DNA of 64,000 nucleotides, taken from NCBI GenBank assembly GCA_017512985.1, contig JAFWEJ010000003.1, positions 124,001-188,000 on the forward strand, written 5' to 3'. Below are positions 9,272 to 16,688 of this stretch, one piece after another (position 1 is the first letter of the stretch; every line of letters begins with the position of its first letter). Below the pieces are notes generated by a model, which saw only the letters and a list, made by a program, of their open reading frames with translations, ran no database searches and had not been told where the DNA came from. This stretch comes from Clostridia bacterium (GTDB lineage Bacteria; Bacillota; Clostridia; Christensenellales; Aristaeellaceae). The translations under genes and the position numbers were made by a program.

Positions 9272-9296
9272 CTGGTCCTCTTCCTGAATCAGTCGG

Positions 9297-10142
9297 TCAG
9301 CCGACAGGCGTCATCATCGGCGTACGGAAAAACAGCAGATAGCAGTACATCAGCACCGCCATGAACAGTACGCTGTCCAGCCGGTCCAGCATGCCGCCGT
9401 GTCCCGGGAACAGGTTGGAAAAATCCTTGATCCCGCTGTGGCGTTTTACCAGGCTGGCAAACAGGTCGCCGATCTGTCCGGCGATCCCGCCGAAAAGGCC
9501 CAGCAGCAGGTAATGCCACCACACCGGCAGTTTTGCCAGCGTTGGCGCGTCGCAGAATACATGGCTCAGTCCGAACACCGCCATCGCCGCGGCCATGCTG
9601 CCCACCAGTCCGCCGATGCTCCCGGCGATCGTCTTTTTCGGGCTGACCGCCGGGCAGAATTTCGGCCCGCCGATCGCGCTGCCGGCATACAGTGCGAACA
9701 CATCCCCCAGCAGCGGCACGCTGAACGTCAGGCACAGCAGCACGACTTCCACTGCCTTCTGCCCGGGAAGCAGGCTCAGCGCCACCAGGCTCAGGCCCGG
9801 CAGGGCCACTGTCAGCAGCGGCAGCGCGCTCATGCTCAGGTCTGTCAGTTCCGGTTCCGTGCGGAAAAGAATCTGTGTTACCATGAAGAAAAGGGCAGCC
9901 GCCAGCAACGGCACAATGACTTTCTCTCCGAAGAGGATCGTCAGCGGCACAGACGTGATCATAATCACCCAGGTCGGCCAGGAAACCACCCGGTGCCCCG
10001 CAGTTACCAGGGCATGGTATTCTTCCCATACTGCGAAGCTGACGCAGATCAGGGTCGCCAGCGCCATGCACCAGTTCGGCGCCCAGAGATTGATCGCCAG
10101 GAAGGCGGTCAGTGCCAGTCCCGTAATCAGTCTTTGTTTCAT
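9297..10142 (-). CDS. cdsA: Phosphatidate cytidylyltransferase
   Basis: Integral membrane enzyme making CDP-diacylglycerol from phosphatidate and CTP, the branch point to phosphatidylglycerol and other phospholipids. The 281 residues form about eight membrane helices and end with the family signature (K-R-HSG-IKDFSNLFPGHGG followed by LDRLDS). A GGAGGAAG ribosome site precedes the ATG. It starts 2 bp after uppS, so the pair is translationally close, as in most Bacillota. Confidence 0.95.
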   Translation of the reverse strand: MKQRLITGLALTAFLAINLWAPNWCMALATLICVSFAVWEEYHALVTAGHRVVSWPTWVIMITSVPLTILFGEKVIVPLLAAALFFMVTQILFRTEPELTDLSMSALPLLTVALPGLSLVALSLLPGQKAVEVVLLCLTFSVPLLGDVFALYAGSAIGGPKFCPAVSPKKTIAGSIGGLVGSMAAAMAVFGLSHVFCDAPTLAKLPVWWHYLLLGLFGGIAGQIGDLFASLVKRHSGIKDFSNLFPGHGGMLDRLDSVLFMAVLMYCYLLFFRTPMMTPVG

Positions 10143-10144
10143 CG

Positions 10145-10906
10145 TTATCTTCCTCCAAAGCGCCGCTGCCTGTGCGCAAACGCCTCCAGCGCGTCGTCGT
10201 AATCATGTACTGTAAAATCCGGCCACAGGACCGTCGGGAAAAGGAACTCCGCGTAGGCGTTCTGGTACAGCATGAAATTGCTCAAGCGCTGTTCCCCGCT
10301 CGTCCGGATCAGCAGGTCCACGTCCGGCTGGCCCCGGGTGTACAGGTGGTCGGAGATCGTCTGCTCACTGATCTCCTCTTCCTTCATCGTCCCGTTCCGC
10401 ACCAGCGTGGCGATCTCTTTTGCCGCCCGGACCAGTTCCGCCTTCCCGCCGTAATTCACGGCAATGTTCAGCCGCAGGCCGGTGTTCTTCCGGGTTCGGT
10501 TCTCCGCCTCAATCAGCGTCTCCCGCTGTTTTTCCGGCAGGCCGCCCTTGTCGCCCAGGATCAGGATCCGTACGTTTTTCGCATCCAGCTCATCGATCTC
10601 GGAAGCGAAGAAGTCCAGGATCAGCTGCATCAGCGCGCCCACTTCCTCTTCCGACCGGCTCCAGTTCTCCGTTGAGAAGGCGTACAGGCTCAGCGCGCCG
10701 ATGCCCAGGTCGTCCGTATGGCGGATAATCTCCCGCAGGGTTTCCGTTCCCTGCCGGTGGCCGCGGGACACGCTCAGCTTATGTTTCTTTGCCCAGCGGC
10801 CGTTTCCGTCCATAATAATGGCCACATGCTTCGGCAGTTTTTCAAACTCGTCCGATGTCCGCGGCGGCTTCTTCAAAGCCAGGGACAGTGCCGTCTTCAG
10901 CTTCAT
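10145..10906 (-). CDS. uppS: Isoprenyl transferase (undecaprenyl diphosphate synthase)
   Basis: Cis-prenyltransferase that elongates farnesyl diphosphate to the C55 lipid carrier precursor for peptidoglycan. The 253-aa protein has the catalytic start IIMDGNGRWAKK (Asp and Asn of the pyrophosphate site), SRGHRQGTETL, the SLYAFSTENW segment and the C-terminal LLIRTSGEQRLSNFML substrate-binding motif. It is the first gene of the block running to polC and has a strong promoter just upstream. It uses the product of the MEP genes downstream. Confidence 0.97.
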   Translation of the reverse strand: MKLKTALSLALKKPPRTSDEFEKLPKHVAIIMDGNGRWAKKHKLSVSRGHRQGTETLREIIRHTDDLGIGALSLYAFSTENWSRSEEEVGALMQLILDFFASEIDELDAKNVRILILGDKGGLPEKQRETLIEAENRTRKNTGLRLNIAVNYGGKAELVRAAKEIATLVRNGTMKEEEISEQTISDHLYTRGQPDVDLLIRTSGEQRLSNFMLYQNAYAEFLFPTVLWPDFTVHDYDDALEAFAHRQRRFGGR

Positions 10907-10978
10907 TCCGTTTCCCTTTCATAATCCCGCAAATTCCGCCCCGCGGCGGCCGTTTTCCCGCCTTGCGATTGACATAAC

Positions 10979-11007
10979 ATTATACCATATCTTGTGGTTT
11001 CTGTCAT
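10979..11007 (-). promoter_or_regulatory. Sigma-A-type promoter of the uppS-polC block
   Basis: On the minus strand ATGACA and a perfect TATAAT are 17 bp apart, about 70 bp ahead of uppS and just after the frr terminator. This should start the uppS-cdsA-dxr-rseP-ispG-polC transcript. Confidence 0.8.
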
Positions 11008-11030
11008 GGAAAATCGCGTGCCGCCAAATG

Positions 11031-11053
11031 AAAAACCCGCCTCCCGGCGGGTT
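11031..11053 (-). terminator. Intrinsic terminator of frr
   Basis: On the minus strand an 8-bp stem AACCCGCC/GGCGGGTT with a 4-base loop runs straight into five T's. It separates frr from the uppS promoter. Confidence 0.85.
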
Positions 11054-11071
11054 TCGGAACGGAATGCTCCG

Positions 11072-11629
11072 TCAGACTTCCATGATCTCTTTTTCTTTCT
11101 TGGCGTAGATCTCGTCCACTTCCTTGACGGCCTTGTCGGTCAGCTTCTGCATGTCCTCTTCGGCGTCCCGCTGGTCGTCTTCGGTGATTTCGCTGTTCTT
11201 CTTCAGCTTCTTGATCTGCTCAATCGCGTCGCGGCGGATGGAGCGGATGGCAACCTTCGTTTCTTCCGCGCCCTTGGAGGCAACCTTGGTCAGGTCCCGG
11301 CGGCGTTCCTCGTTCAGTTCGGGGAATACCAGGCGGATAATCTTGCCGTCGTTGGACGGATTCAGGCCCAGGTCGCTCTTCTGGATGGCCTTCTCCACCT
11401 GGGGAATCATCTTCGCTTCCCAGGGAGCAATGACCAGCAGCCGGGGTTCCGGAGAGGAAATATTGCCGATCTGGGGGATGGGGGTCGGCGTTCCGTAGTA
11501 ATCAACCATGATCCGGTCCAGCAGCTTTGGATTGGCGCGGCCCGCGCGCAGGCCCATCATATCCCGCTCGTAAACCTCGCAGGATTTCTTCATTTTTTCT
11601 TTCGCGGTGTCCAGAATATCCTGAAGCAT
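11072..11629 (-). CDS. frr: Ribosome recycling factor
   Basis: RRF splits post-termination ribosomes together with EF-G. The 185-aa length is standard, and the sequence has the usual GLRAGRANPKLLDRI segment near the N terminus, VDYYGTPTPIPQ, and a charged C-terminal helix ending in KKEKEIMEV. A consensus AAGGAGG ribosome site precedes the ATG. In many Bacillota frr follows pyrH and runs into uppS; here pyrH is absent and frr is monocistronic, with its own promoter and terminator and an unrelated ABC operon upstream. Confidence 0.98.
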   Translation of the reverse strand: MLQDILDTAKEKMKKSCEVYERDMMGLRAGRANPKLLDRIMVDYYGTPTPIPQIGNISSPEPRLLVIAPWEAKMIPQVEKAIQKSDLGLNPSNDGKIIRLVFPELNEERRRDLTKVASKGAEETKVAIRSIRRDAIEQIKKLKKNSEITEDDQRDAEEDMQKLTDKAVKEVDEIYAKKEKEIMEV

Positions 11630-11677
11630 GGGGTTTCCTCCTTAATGCTTTATTCGGTCGCAGAAATGTCTGCGGAT

Positions 11678-11706
11678 ATTATACCGTTTTTTACCCGCTC
11701 TGGCAA
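11678..11706 (-). promoter_or_regulatory. Promoter of frr
   Basis: TTGCCA and a perfect TATAAT on the minus strand, 17 bp apart, about 50 bp ahead of frr. Confidence 0.8.
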
Positions 11707-11721
11707 CAGGTTTTTCCGGAC

Positions 11722-12522
11722 TCAGCTCCCCGTTGACCGATAGAATCTCATCGCTTTCCGGAACAGCAGGTACATGATCCCGAACAGCGCCAGCCCGGAC
11801 AGCGGCGTCACAAATGCGGTCCACATCGGCCAGCCGTACAGGGGCTTGCCCAGGATTGCCGAAGCTGGCACATGCATGACCAGCGCAAAGGGAGCGATCA
11901 CCGTGAACAGGATCCGCAGCGGCCGGGGATAGATGTCACTGGGATACTCGCAGGCGCTGCGTCCGCCGTAGGTCAGCGTATTGGCCAGTTCCACAGACTT
12001 CACGCTGTGGATGCACAGGATCGCCTCAATCATAAACAGGCCCAGGATCAGCCAGAAGCTGAAAAAGATCGATTCCGCGAACAGTAGGATCTTCGGAAGC
12101 GTCCAGTCAATCTGAGAAAGATTGCTGCCGATCACTAGGCTCACGGTGCCGACCGCGATACAGGTGATCCGCCGCGGATCCGCCGCGCTGCACAGCACCT
12201 GCGTCAGCACGCCCCTCGGACGCAGCAGGACTGTATCCAGCTGTCCGGTACGCACCATATACGGGAAATTGCCGGTAACGCCCCGGCCAAAGATCTCCGT
12301 CAGGTAGAAGGAAACCGACATCAGGCCGAAAAAGAAATACAGATCTCCCGCTTCCCACTGGTTCAGCCGGTCAAACCGGTCAATCAGCAGGATCAGCGCC
12401 AGCATCTCCCCGCCTTCCATCACCAGCTGGGCAACTGTCTGCATCAGAAAGGAAAGCGGATACTGCAGCTGGCTCTTGATCAGAATCGCCATGGACCGGC
12501 CATACAGACGAAGTGTGTTCAT
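11722..12522 (-). CDS. ABC-2 type permease (DUF990-like)
   Basis: A 266-aa integral membrane protein with about six membrane segments. Its features (LLRPRGVL after a cytoplasmic loop, YPSDIYPRPLRILFTVIAPF near residue 200) match the DUF990/ABC-2 permease family that works with a second permease and an ATPase encoded alongside. It starts 4 bp after the second permease gene. Export is inferred from the family; the substrate is unknown. Two non-identical permeases plus one ATPase make a heterodimeric transporter likely. Confidence 0.82.
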   Translation of the reverse strand: MNTLRLYGRSMAILIKSQLQYPLSFLMQTVAQLVMEGGEMLALILLIDRFDRLNQWEAGDLYFFFGLMSVSFYLTEIFGRGVTGNFPYMVRTGQLDTVLLRPRGVLTQVLCSAADPRRITCIAVGTVSLVIGSNLSQIDWTLPKILLFAESIFFSFWLILGLFMIEAILCIHSVKSVELANTLTYGGRSACEYPSDIYPRPLRILFTVIAPFALVMHVPASAILGKPLYGWPMWTAFVTPLSGLALFGIMYLLFRKAMRFYRSTGS

Positions 12523-12526
12523 CTTC

Positions 12527-13318
12527 TCAGCCTCCCTGGATAATCAGTTTCCGCTGGTTCGCTCGCCAGAACGCGCACCCGGCCAGGACCAGCAGCAGCG
12601 TCCAGGCAATCTGGATCAACAGCGCCTCCGGCGCCCGGCTCAGGGTATACTCGCCTGTATACAGCCGGATCGGCGTATCCAGCAGCTGCGCGTAGGGCAG
12701 CAGAGTAATCACCCGCTGCCAGCTGTCCGGAAACAGCGTCAGCGGCAGGATATTGCCGGCAAGCGTCATCATCAGCAGGTTCAGCATTCCCTGCATCCCC
12801 CGGGGATCCAGCGTCCGCATGGTAAACGCCATGGTAATGTTTTCCAGCGCAGAAACGCAGAACAAGCCCAGGATCAGCCCGAGGAGCGCAAGCAGCAGTG
12901 CGGGAACGGACGCGGGCAGGCAGAGTCCCCAGCCTTCAGGCAGCAGCGCGGCAAACACAAGCATGGGCAGCGCCCGCAGGACGCTTCCGGTCAGCTTCTG
13001 TGCCAGGATCCGGGCGTAATAATACCCGTACAGATGCAGCGGCCGGCACAAGTCGTAGGCAATGGCGCCGCTGCGGATCTTATCCAGCAGTTCCGGATCC
13101 GTTGCCACTAGCATCCGGAAGAAAGCCTGCTGCAGCCACACATAGGTCGTCACATGGCTCAGCGGCATCGCCTGCGGCTTTCCGGCATACAACGCCCGGT
13201 AGATTGCCACCAGCACAATCCCGAAGAAAAACTGGCAGATCAGGCCGCCCAGCACCGCGCCCCGGTACTGGGTCTCCATTCTCCTCCGCATCCTGAAGAT
13301 TGATAAGTATGCTTTCAT
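12527..13318 (-). CDS. ABC-2 type permease, second subunit
   Basis: A 263-aa membrane protein with about six membrane segments, of the ABC-2 permease type usually found as the partner of a DUF990-like protein. A positively charged N terminus (RMRRRMETQYRGAV) precedes the first helix, and the segment DLCRPLHLYGYYYARILAQK lies on a cytoplasmic loop that could contact the ATPase. It follows the ATPase gene across a 43-bp gap that is almost wholly a heptad array. Substrate unknown. Confidence 0.82.
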   Translation of the reverse strand: MKAYLSIFRMRRRMETQYRGAVLGGLICQFFFGIVLVAIYRALYAGKPQAMPLSHVTTYVWLQQAFFRMLVATDPELLDKIRSGAIAYDLCRPLHLYGYYYARILAQKLTGSVLRALPMLVFAALLPEGWGLCLPASVPALLLALLGLILGLFCVSALENITMAFTMRTLDPRGMQGMLNLLMMTLAGNILPLTLFPDSWQRVITLLPYAQLLDTPIRLYTGEYTLSRAPEALLIQIAWTLLLVLAGCAFWRANQRKLIIQGG

Positions 13319-13331
13319 CAGCTCACCATAT

Positions 13332-13364
13332 CATTGTGCATTGTGCATTATACATTGTGCATTA
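13332..13364. repeat. Heptad tandem array after the ABC-2 ATPase
   Basis: Units CATTGTG, CATTGTG, CATTATA, CATTGTG, CATTA on the plus strand; the final TTA is the complement of the UAA stop of the ATPase gene. On the coding strand the units are ATGCACA/ATGTATA. The array fills most of the gap to the next start codon. Confidence 0.9.
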
Positions 13365-14171
13365 CAGCCCCAGGTCCCGGTACATGTCGGCAATCACATG
13401 ATCGATATTCCGGTGTTCCTCCACCTGCACAGTTCGCTTCGTGTCGTACTTCAACAGCATCTCCTGCAGCCCGCCGTCATACAGTTTTTCTCCGTGCCCC
13501 AGCACCATCACCCGGCTGCACAGGGCGGCGATATCCTCCATGTCGTGGGTGGTCAGCAGGATCGTGGTGCCCTTTTCCCGGTTCTCCCACTGCAGGAAAT
13601 CCCTTAGTGCCAGCTTGCTCACTGCGTCCAGGCCGATGGTCGGCTCGTCCAGAAACAGCAGTTCCGGGCTGTGGAGCAGGCTTCCGCACAACTCCGCCCG
13701 CATCCGCTGGCCCAGGCTCAGCAGCCGCAGCGGCGTCCGCAGCAGGTCTCCCAGCTGCAGCGCCTCCGTCAGCTCGTCCAGCCGTTTCCGGTACGCGTCC
13801 TCCGGCACCCGGTAGATATCCTTCAGAAGGGAATAGCTGTCCAGCAGCGGCACATCCCACCACAGCTGTGTTCGCTGGCCGAACACCACGCCGACGCGGC
13901 GCACATGCGCTTTCCGGTCCGTCCAGGGCGTCAGCCCTCCGACAGTCACATTTCCGCTCTCCGGCACCAGGATGCCCGAGAGGATCTTGACCGTGGTGGA
14001 CTTTCCGGCGCCGTTCGGGCCGATATAACCGACCAGTTCCCCTTTCTCAATCTCAAAGGACACGTCTTTCAGCGCGTGTACCGTTTCCTTTTCACGGAAA
14101 AAGGAACCCTTTTCCCGCTTTTTGCGGACAGTAAAGGTTTTGCAAAGATGGTCAACGGAAATATAGCTCAT
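13362..14171 (-). CDS. ABC-2 exporter ATP-binding protein
   Basis: A 269-aa nucleotide-binding subunit of an exporter: Walker A GPNGAGKST (about residues 53-61), signature LSLGQRMRAELCGSLL, Walker B LLFLDEPTIGLD and the H-loop LLTTHD are all intact. The phrase VFGQRTQLWWDVPLLDSY at the Q-loop is typical of the ATPases that pair with DUF990-type permeases. It is the first gene of a three-gene operon. Its promoter must lie in the gap that also holds one copy of the 112-bp repeat; I see no convincing -10/-35 pair for it. Confidence 0.92.
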   Translation of the reverse strand: MSYISVDHLCKTFTVRKKREKGSFFREKETVHALKDVSFEIEKGELVGYIGPNGAGKSTTVKILSGILVPESGNVTVGGLTPWTDRKAHVRRVGVVFGQRTQLWWDVPLLDSYSLLKDIYRVPEDAYRKRLDELTEALQLGDLLRTPLRLLSLGQRMRAELCGSLLHSPELLFLDEPTIGLDAVSKLALRDFLQWENREKGTTILLTTHDMEDIAALCSRVMVLGHGEKLYDGGLQEMLLKYDTKRTVQVEEHRNIDHVIADMYRDLGL

Positions 14172-14220
14172 GAAAAATCCTCCGGGTGATATCCTGAATT
14201 CGGTCAGGAGTCTTTCCTTG

Positions 14221-14332
14221 CAGCGGATTATTCTGAATCTGGATCCTGAATTGTTGAGCGACTGTCAAAGTTTCGAAGAAACTTTGGTAACAGCGATTGC
14301 AGGATACAAGCAGGGTAAGAATGTATCATATC
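14221..14332. repeat. 112-bp direct repeat, copy A
   Basis: Matches a second copy beyond the PAP2 gene at 101 of 112 positions with no gaps. It contains a perfect 9-bp inverted repeat CAAAGTTTC/GAAACTTTG with a 3-base loop. It lies between the divergent ABC ATPase and PAP2 genes. The mismatches show no third-codon-position bias in the one frame open in both copies, so a noncoding element is more likely than a small gene. Confidence 0.85.
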
Positions 14333-14388
14333 TTCCCCGGGAAATCAAGCGTTTCGTTCAAAGCCGGCGTATTGTTGCCGGCAGGATC

Positions 14389-14417
14389 TTTCACTTTGTT
14401 CCCGGACATGGTATACT
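14389..14417 (+). promoter_or_regulatory. Candidate promoter of the PAP2 gene
   Basis: TATACT with a 17-bp spacer to a weak -35 (TTTCAC), about 45 bp ahead of the start codon. A GCCGGC-N8-GCCGGC inverted repeat lies directly upstream (14363-14382) and could be an operator. Confidence 0.45.
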
Positions 14418-14460
14418 GCAAAGCAAGGAACGTGCAAAAAAATGAAAGCGGGGTCATCTG

Positions 14461-15426
14461 ATGGATATAGATTATCTGCTTCTTCTTCAGGATTTCCGGA
14501 ACGGAATCAGCAATGCAATCACGCCGTTTATGGAGATGCTTTCCCTGTTTGCGGTCACCTACCTGGTAATCGTTCCGGCCATCATCTACTGGTGCGTTGA
14601 TAAACGTGTGGGACTGTATACGATCGGTTCGTTTACCGCCAGCGTGGCCGTCAACGCCGTAATCAAACTGAGCTGCTGCATTTACCGTCCGTGGATCCGG
14701 GACAGCCGGGTACTTCCTGCCGGGGACGCGATCAGGACAGCCACCGGTTATTCCTTTCCCAGCGGCCATACAATGACCGCCGCTCCGATTTACGGGGGAC
14801 TGGCGGTCAGCACCTGGAAGAAGATCCGCTGGATCTCCGTACTGTGTCTGGTCTGCCTCTGCCTGACAGCATTCTCCCGGAATTATCTTGGGGTTCATAC
14901 GCCCCAGGATGTTCTGGCAGGCCTGGCGGTGGGCGGGCTGGTTCTGTGGGGCATGGCTGTTCTGTTCCGTTACCTGGATAAGCATCCCGAAAAGGAAAAC
15001 TGGTTCCTGGCCGGCGGAATCATGTTCGGAATCGCGGCGCTGGTTTATTTTTCCCTGAAAGTCTATCCGATGGATTATGTGGACGGACAGCTTCTGGTGG
15101 ATCCGCAGAAGATGATGAAAGACGGGTTCGGCGATGTCGGCAAGCTGATCGCTTTCTGCGCCGCCCGGTTTATCGAAAAGAAATGGATCCGGTTCAAACC
15201 GGTATTCTCCAAGCGTAACCTGGCCGCCGGCGCGGTTGGCGCCGTCCTGCTGTTCTTCCTGGTTGAATCCATCGGCAGCCCGCTGAAGGATCTGCTCGGT
15301 TTGCATTGGGGCGCGTTTGTCCAGAACTTCATCATCTTCATGTATATCATTGCCGGATGGCCCCTGGTCATGAAGGCCTGCGGAAAGCATGAGGAGGCCG
15401 CCGGGCAGCCCGTCCATTCCTTCTGA
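14461..15426 (+). CDS. PAP2-family membrane phosphatase
   Basis: A 321-aa polytopic phosphatase of the PAP2 (type 2 phosphatidic acid phosphatase) superfamily. The three active-site motifs are present: KLSCCIYRPW (K-x6-RP), FPSGHTM, and SRNYLGVHTPQD (SR-x5-H-x3-D). Family members hydrolyse lipid phosphates such as undecaprenyl-PP or phosphatidate at the outer membrane face; which one applies here is not clear. The C-terminal third adds further membrane helices beyond the core. The gene is alone, between two copies of a 112-bp direct repeat, and ends before a terminator. The ribosome site is weak (GCGGGG). Confidence 0.9.
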   Translation: MDIDYLLLLQDFRNGISNAITPFMEMLSLFAVTYLVIVPAIIYWCVDKRVGLYTIGSFTASVAVNAVIKLSCCIYRPWIRDSRVLPAGDAIRTATGYSFPSGHTMTAAPIYGGLAVSTWKKIRWISVLCLVCLCLTAFSRNYLGVHTPQDVLAGLAVGGLVLWGMAVLFRYLDKHPEKENWFLAGGIMFGIAALVYFSLKVYPMDYVDGQLLVDPQKMMKDGFGDVGKLIAFCAARFIEKKWIRFKPVFSKRNLAAGAVGAVLLFFLVESIGSPLKDLLGLHWGAFVQNFIIFMYIIAGWPLVMKACGKHEEAAGQPVHSF

Positions 15427-15542
15427 TGACCCGTCTGTGTGTTTCTGTATTGTTTTATCCGGAAGTATCGAAAACATCATGTCGAACGAGATCAGTAAAC
15501 GCTGTGAAACCGAAGATTGTTGCAATGGGATATGACTCATGG

Positions 15543-15654
15543 CAGCAGATTATTCTGAACCCGGATCCTGAATTGTTGATCAACTGTCAAAGATTCGAAG
15601 AAACTTTGATAACAGCGGTCGCAGGATACAGGCAGGGTAAGAATGAATCATATC
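15543..15654. repeat. 112-bp direct repeat, copy B
   Basis: Second copy of the repeat, same orientation, 1,322 bp from the first. The internal inverted repeat has one mismatch (CAAAGATTC/GAAACTTTG). It lies directly before a terminator. Apart from this repeat and the terminator, the roughly 300 bp between the PAP2 and MerR genes shows no gene I can support. Confidence 0.85.
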
Positions 15655-15670
15655 CGGCGTGATAAATCAA

Positions 15671-15712
15671 GAGCACCCGGCTGTTTTGAGCCGGGTGCTT
15701 TCAATAGTTTTT
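15671..15712 (+). terminator. Terminator between the PAP2 and merR-type genes
   Basis: Stem AGCACCCGGCT/AGCCGGGTGCT with a 6-base loop, followed on the plus strand by TTTC and then a run of six T's. It can end PAP2 transcription and, with a weaker tract on the other side, may also serve the convergent regulator gene. Confidence 0.8.
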
Positions 15713-15729
15713 TCATAGATGGTTTTTCA

Positions 15730-16620
15730 TTATTTCTGCATCAGGATAAAGTGGTTTTTTCCGTCGCTGCTCGCGTTGATCCTGCAGGTCATGCCGCCGT
15801 TCATGGCATTATACCGGATCGCCATCACAGCCAGCATCAGCGTCGGGAATCCGGGATCACCGGCCGGGCTGTCCTCACGGACCTCGAACCGGAAGAAATT
15901 CTGTTTCCCGCTGCCCAGTACATCCGGGATTTCCCCGATCCACTCGCTGACATGTTCCCAGCCGCTGCGCTCAAACACTGCCTGCGCATCCGCGGGAATG
16001 TCTGTTTCGTTTTCCGCTTCCCCGCCGGCGGCCGAAAGGATCAGACCCTTCTTTTCCGGATTGCCGTCCTTCAGGGTTTCCATGACTTCCTTCATCACGC
16101 CGAGATCCCTGCTGTCCATGTTCTGCGCAATCTCTTTGCTTGCACTTCTGCACTGGGCCATCCAGTCCGCAAGCATGTCATGCACGGCCGTCCTGGCCTC
16201 CGCCTCCTGCTCCGCGTTCAGTCCCAGTTCCTCCCACAGTTCCGGGTTTGCCATCCGGCCTTCCACAAAGTCCATGTATTCATCGATCATATTCCGCATT
16301 TCCATTGCTTCTTCGAGATACGATCTTTGTATTTTCCGGATCGTTTCCAGCTTCTGCTTCTGCGCTCTGATTTTCCGCTCGAACGCTTCCATCAGGAGAT
16401 CGTCATCCCCCGGAAGAAGAACCTTGATTTCCTCAATGGAGAAATCCGCCTGCTGCAGGTTCTTGATCTTCACAAACTGCAGCGCCTGCTCCTCTTCGTA
16501 GTACCTGTAACCTGTCCATTCATCGACCTTTGCCGGCGCCAGAAGGCCGATGCGGTCGTAGTACCGCAGCGTCTGGGTGTTGCATCCGCAAAGCTTTGCG
16601 AATCCCTGGATCGTGATCAT
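15730..16620 (-). CDS. MerR-family transcriptional regulator
   Basis: A 296-aa activator-type regulator. Residues 1-70 are the MerR winged helix-turn-helix (FAKLCGCNTQTLRYYDRIGL, then TGYRYYEEEQALQF). Next is a dimerisation coiled coil (about 70-115), a helical segment with YMDFVEGRMANPELWEELG that resembles TipAS-like drug-sensing domains, and about 100 further residues of unknown role. AGGAGG precedes the ATG. Its own promoter has the 19-bp spacer and central dyad that MerR proteins bind and untwist, so autoregulation is likely. The inducer is unknown; the divergently placed PAP2 gene or the upstream peptidase gene could be targets. Confidence 0.9.
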   Translation of the reverse strand: MITIQGFAKLCGCNTQTLRYYDRIGLLAPAKVDEWTGYRYYEEEQALQFVKIKNLQQADFSIEEIKVLLPGDDDLLMEAFERKIRAQKQKLETIRKIQRSYLEEAMEMRNMIDEYMDFVEGRMANPELWEELGLNAEQEAEARTAVHDMLADWMAQCRSASKEIAQNMDSRDLGVMKEVMETLKDGNPEKKGLILSAAGGEAENETDIPADAQAVFERSGWEHVSEWIGEIPDVLGSGKQNFFRFEVREDSPAGDPGFPTLMLAVMAIRYNAMNGGMTCRINASSDGKNHFILMQK

Positions 16621-16640
16621 ATCTCTGCCTCCTCACCGGG

Positions 16641-16671
16641 AAGATAGCATTGCAGTTAAGTGCAAGGTCAA
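16641..16671 (-). promoter_or_regulatory. MerR-type promoter/operator (19-bp spacer)
   Basis: On the minus strand TTGACC and TATCTT are separated by 19 bp rather than 17. The spacer holds a near-perfect dyad, TTGCA-CTTAAC-TGCAA, 14 of 16 positions symmetric. This is the classical form recognised by MerR-family activators and lies just ahead of the merR-type gene. Confidence 0.85.
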
Positions 16672-16688
16672 GCACTTTCTGATAAAAA

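Noticed and set aside
14170..14445. A 91-codon frame spanning repeat copy A, with a related frame over copy B
   Set aside because: The two peptides look alike only because the DNA repeats are alike; eight of eleven base changes alter the amino acid and there is no third-position bias. The start also overlaps the divergent ABC gene. Kept as a repeat, not a gene.
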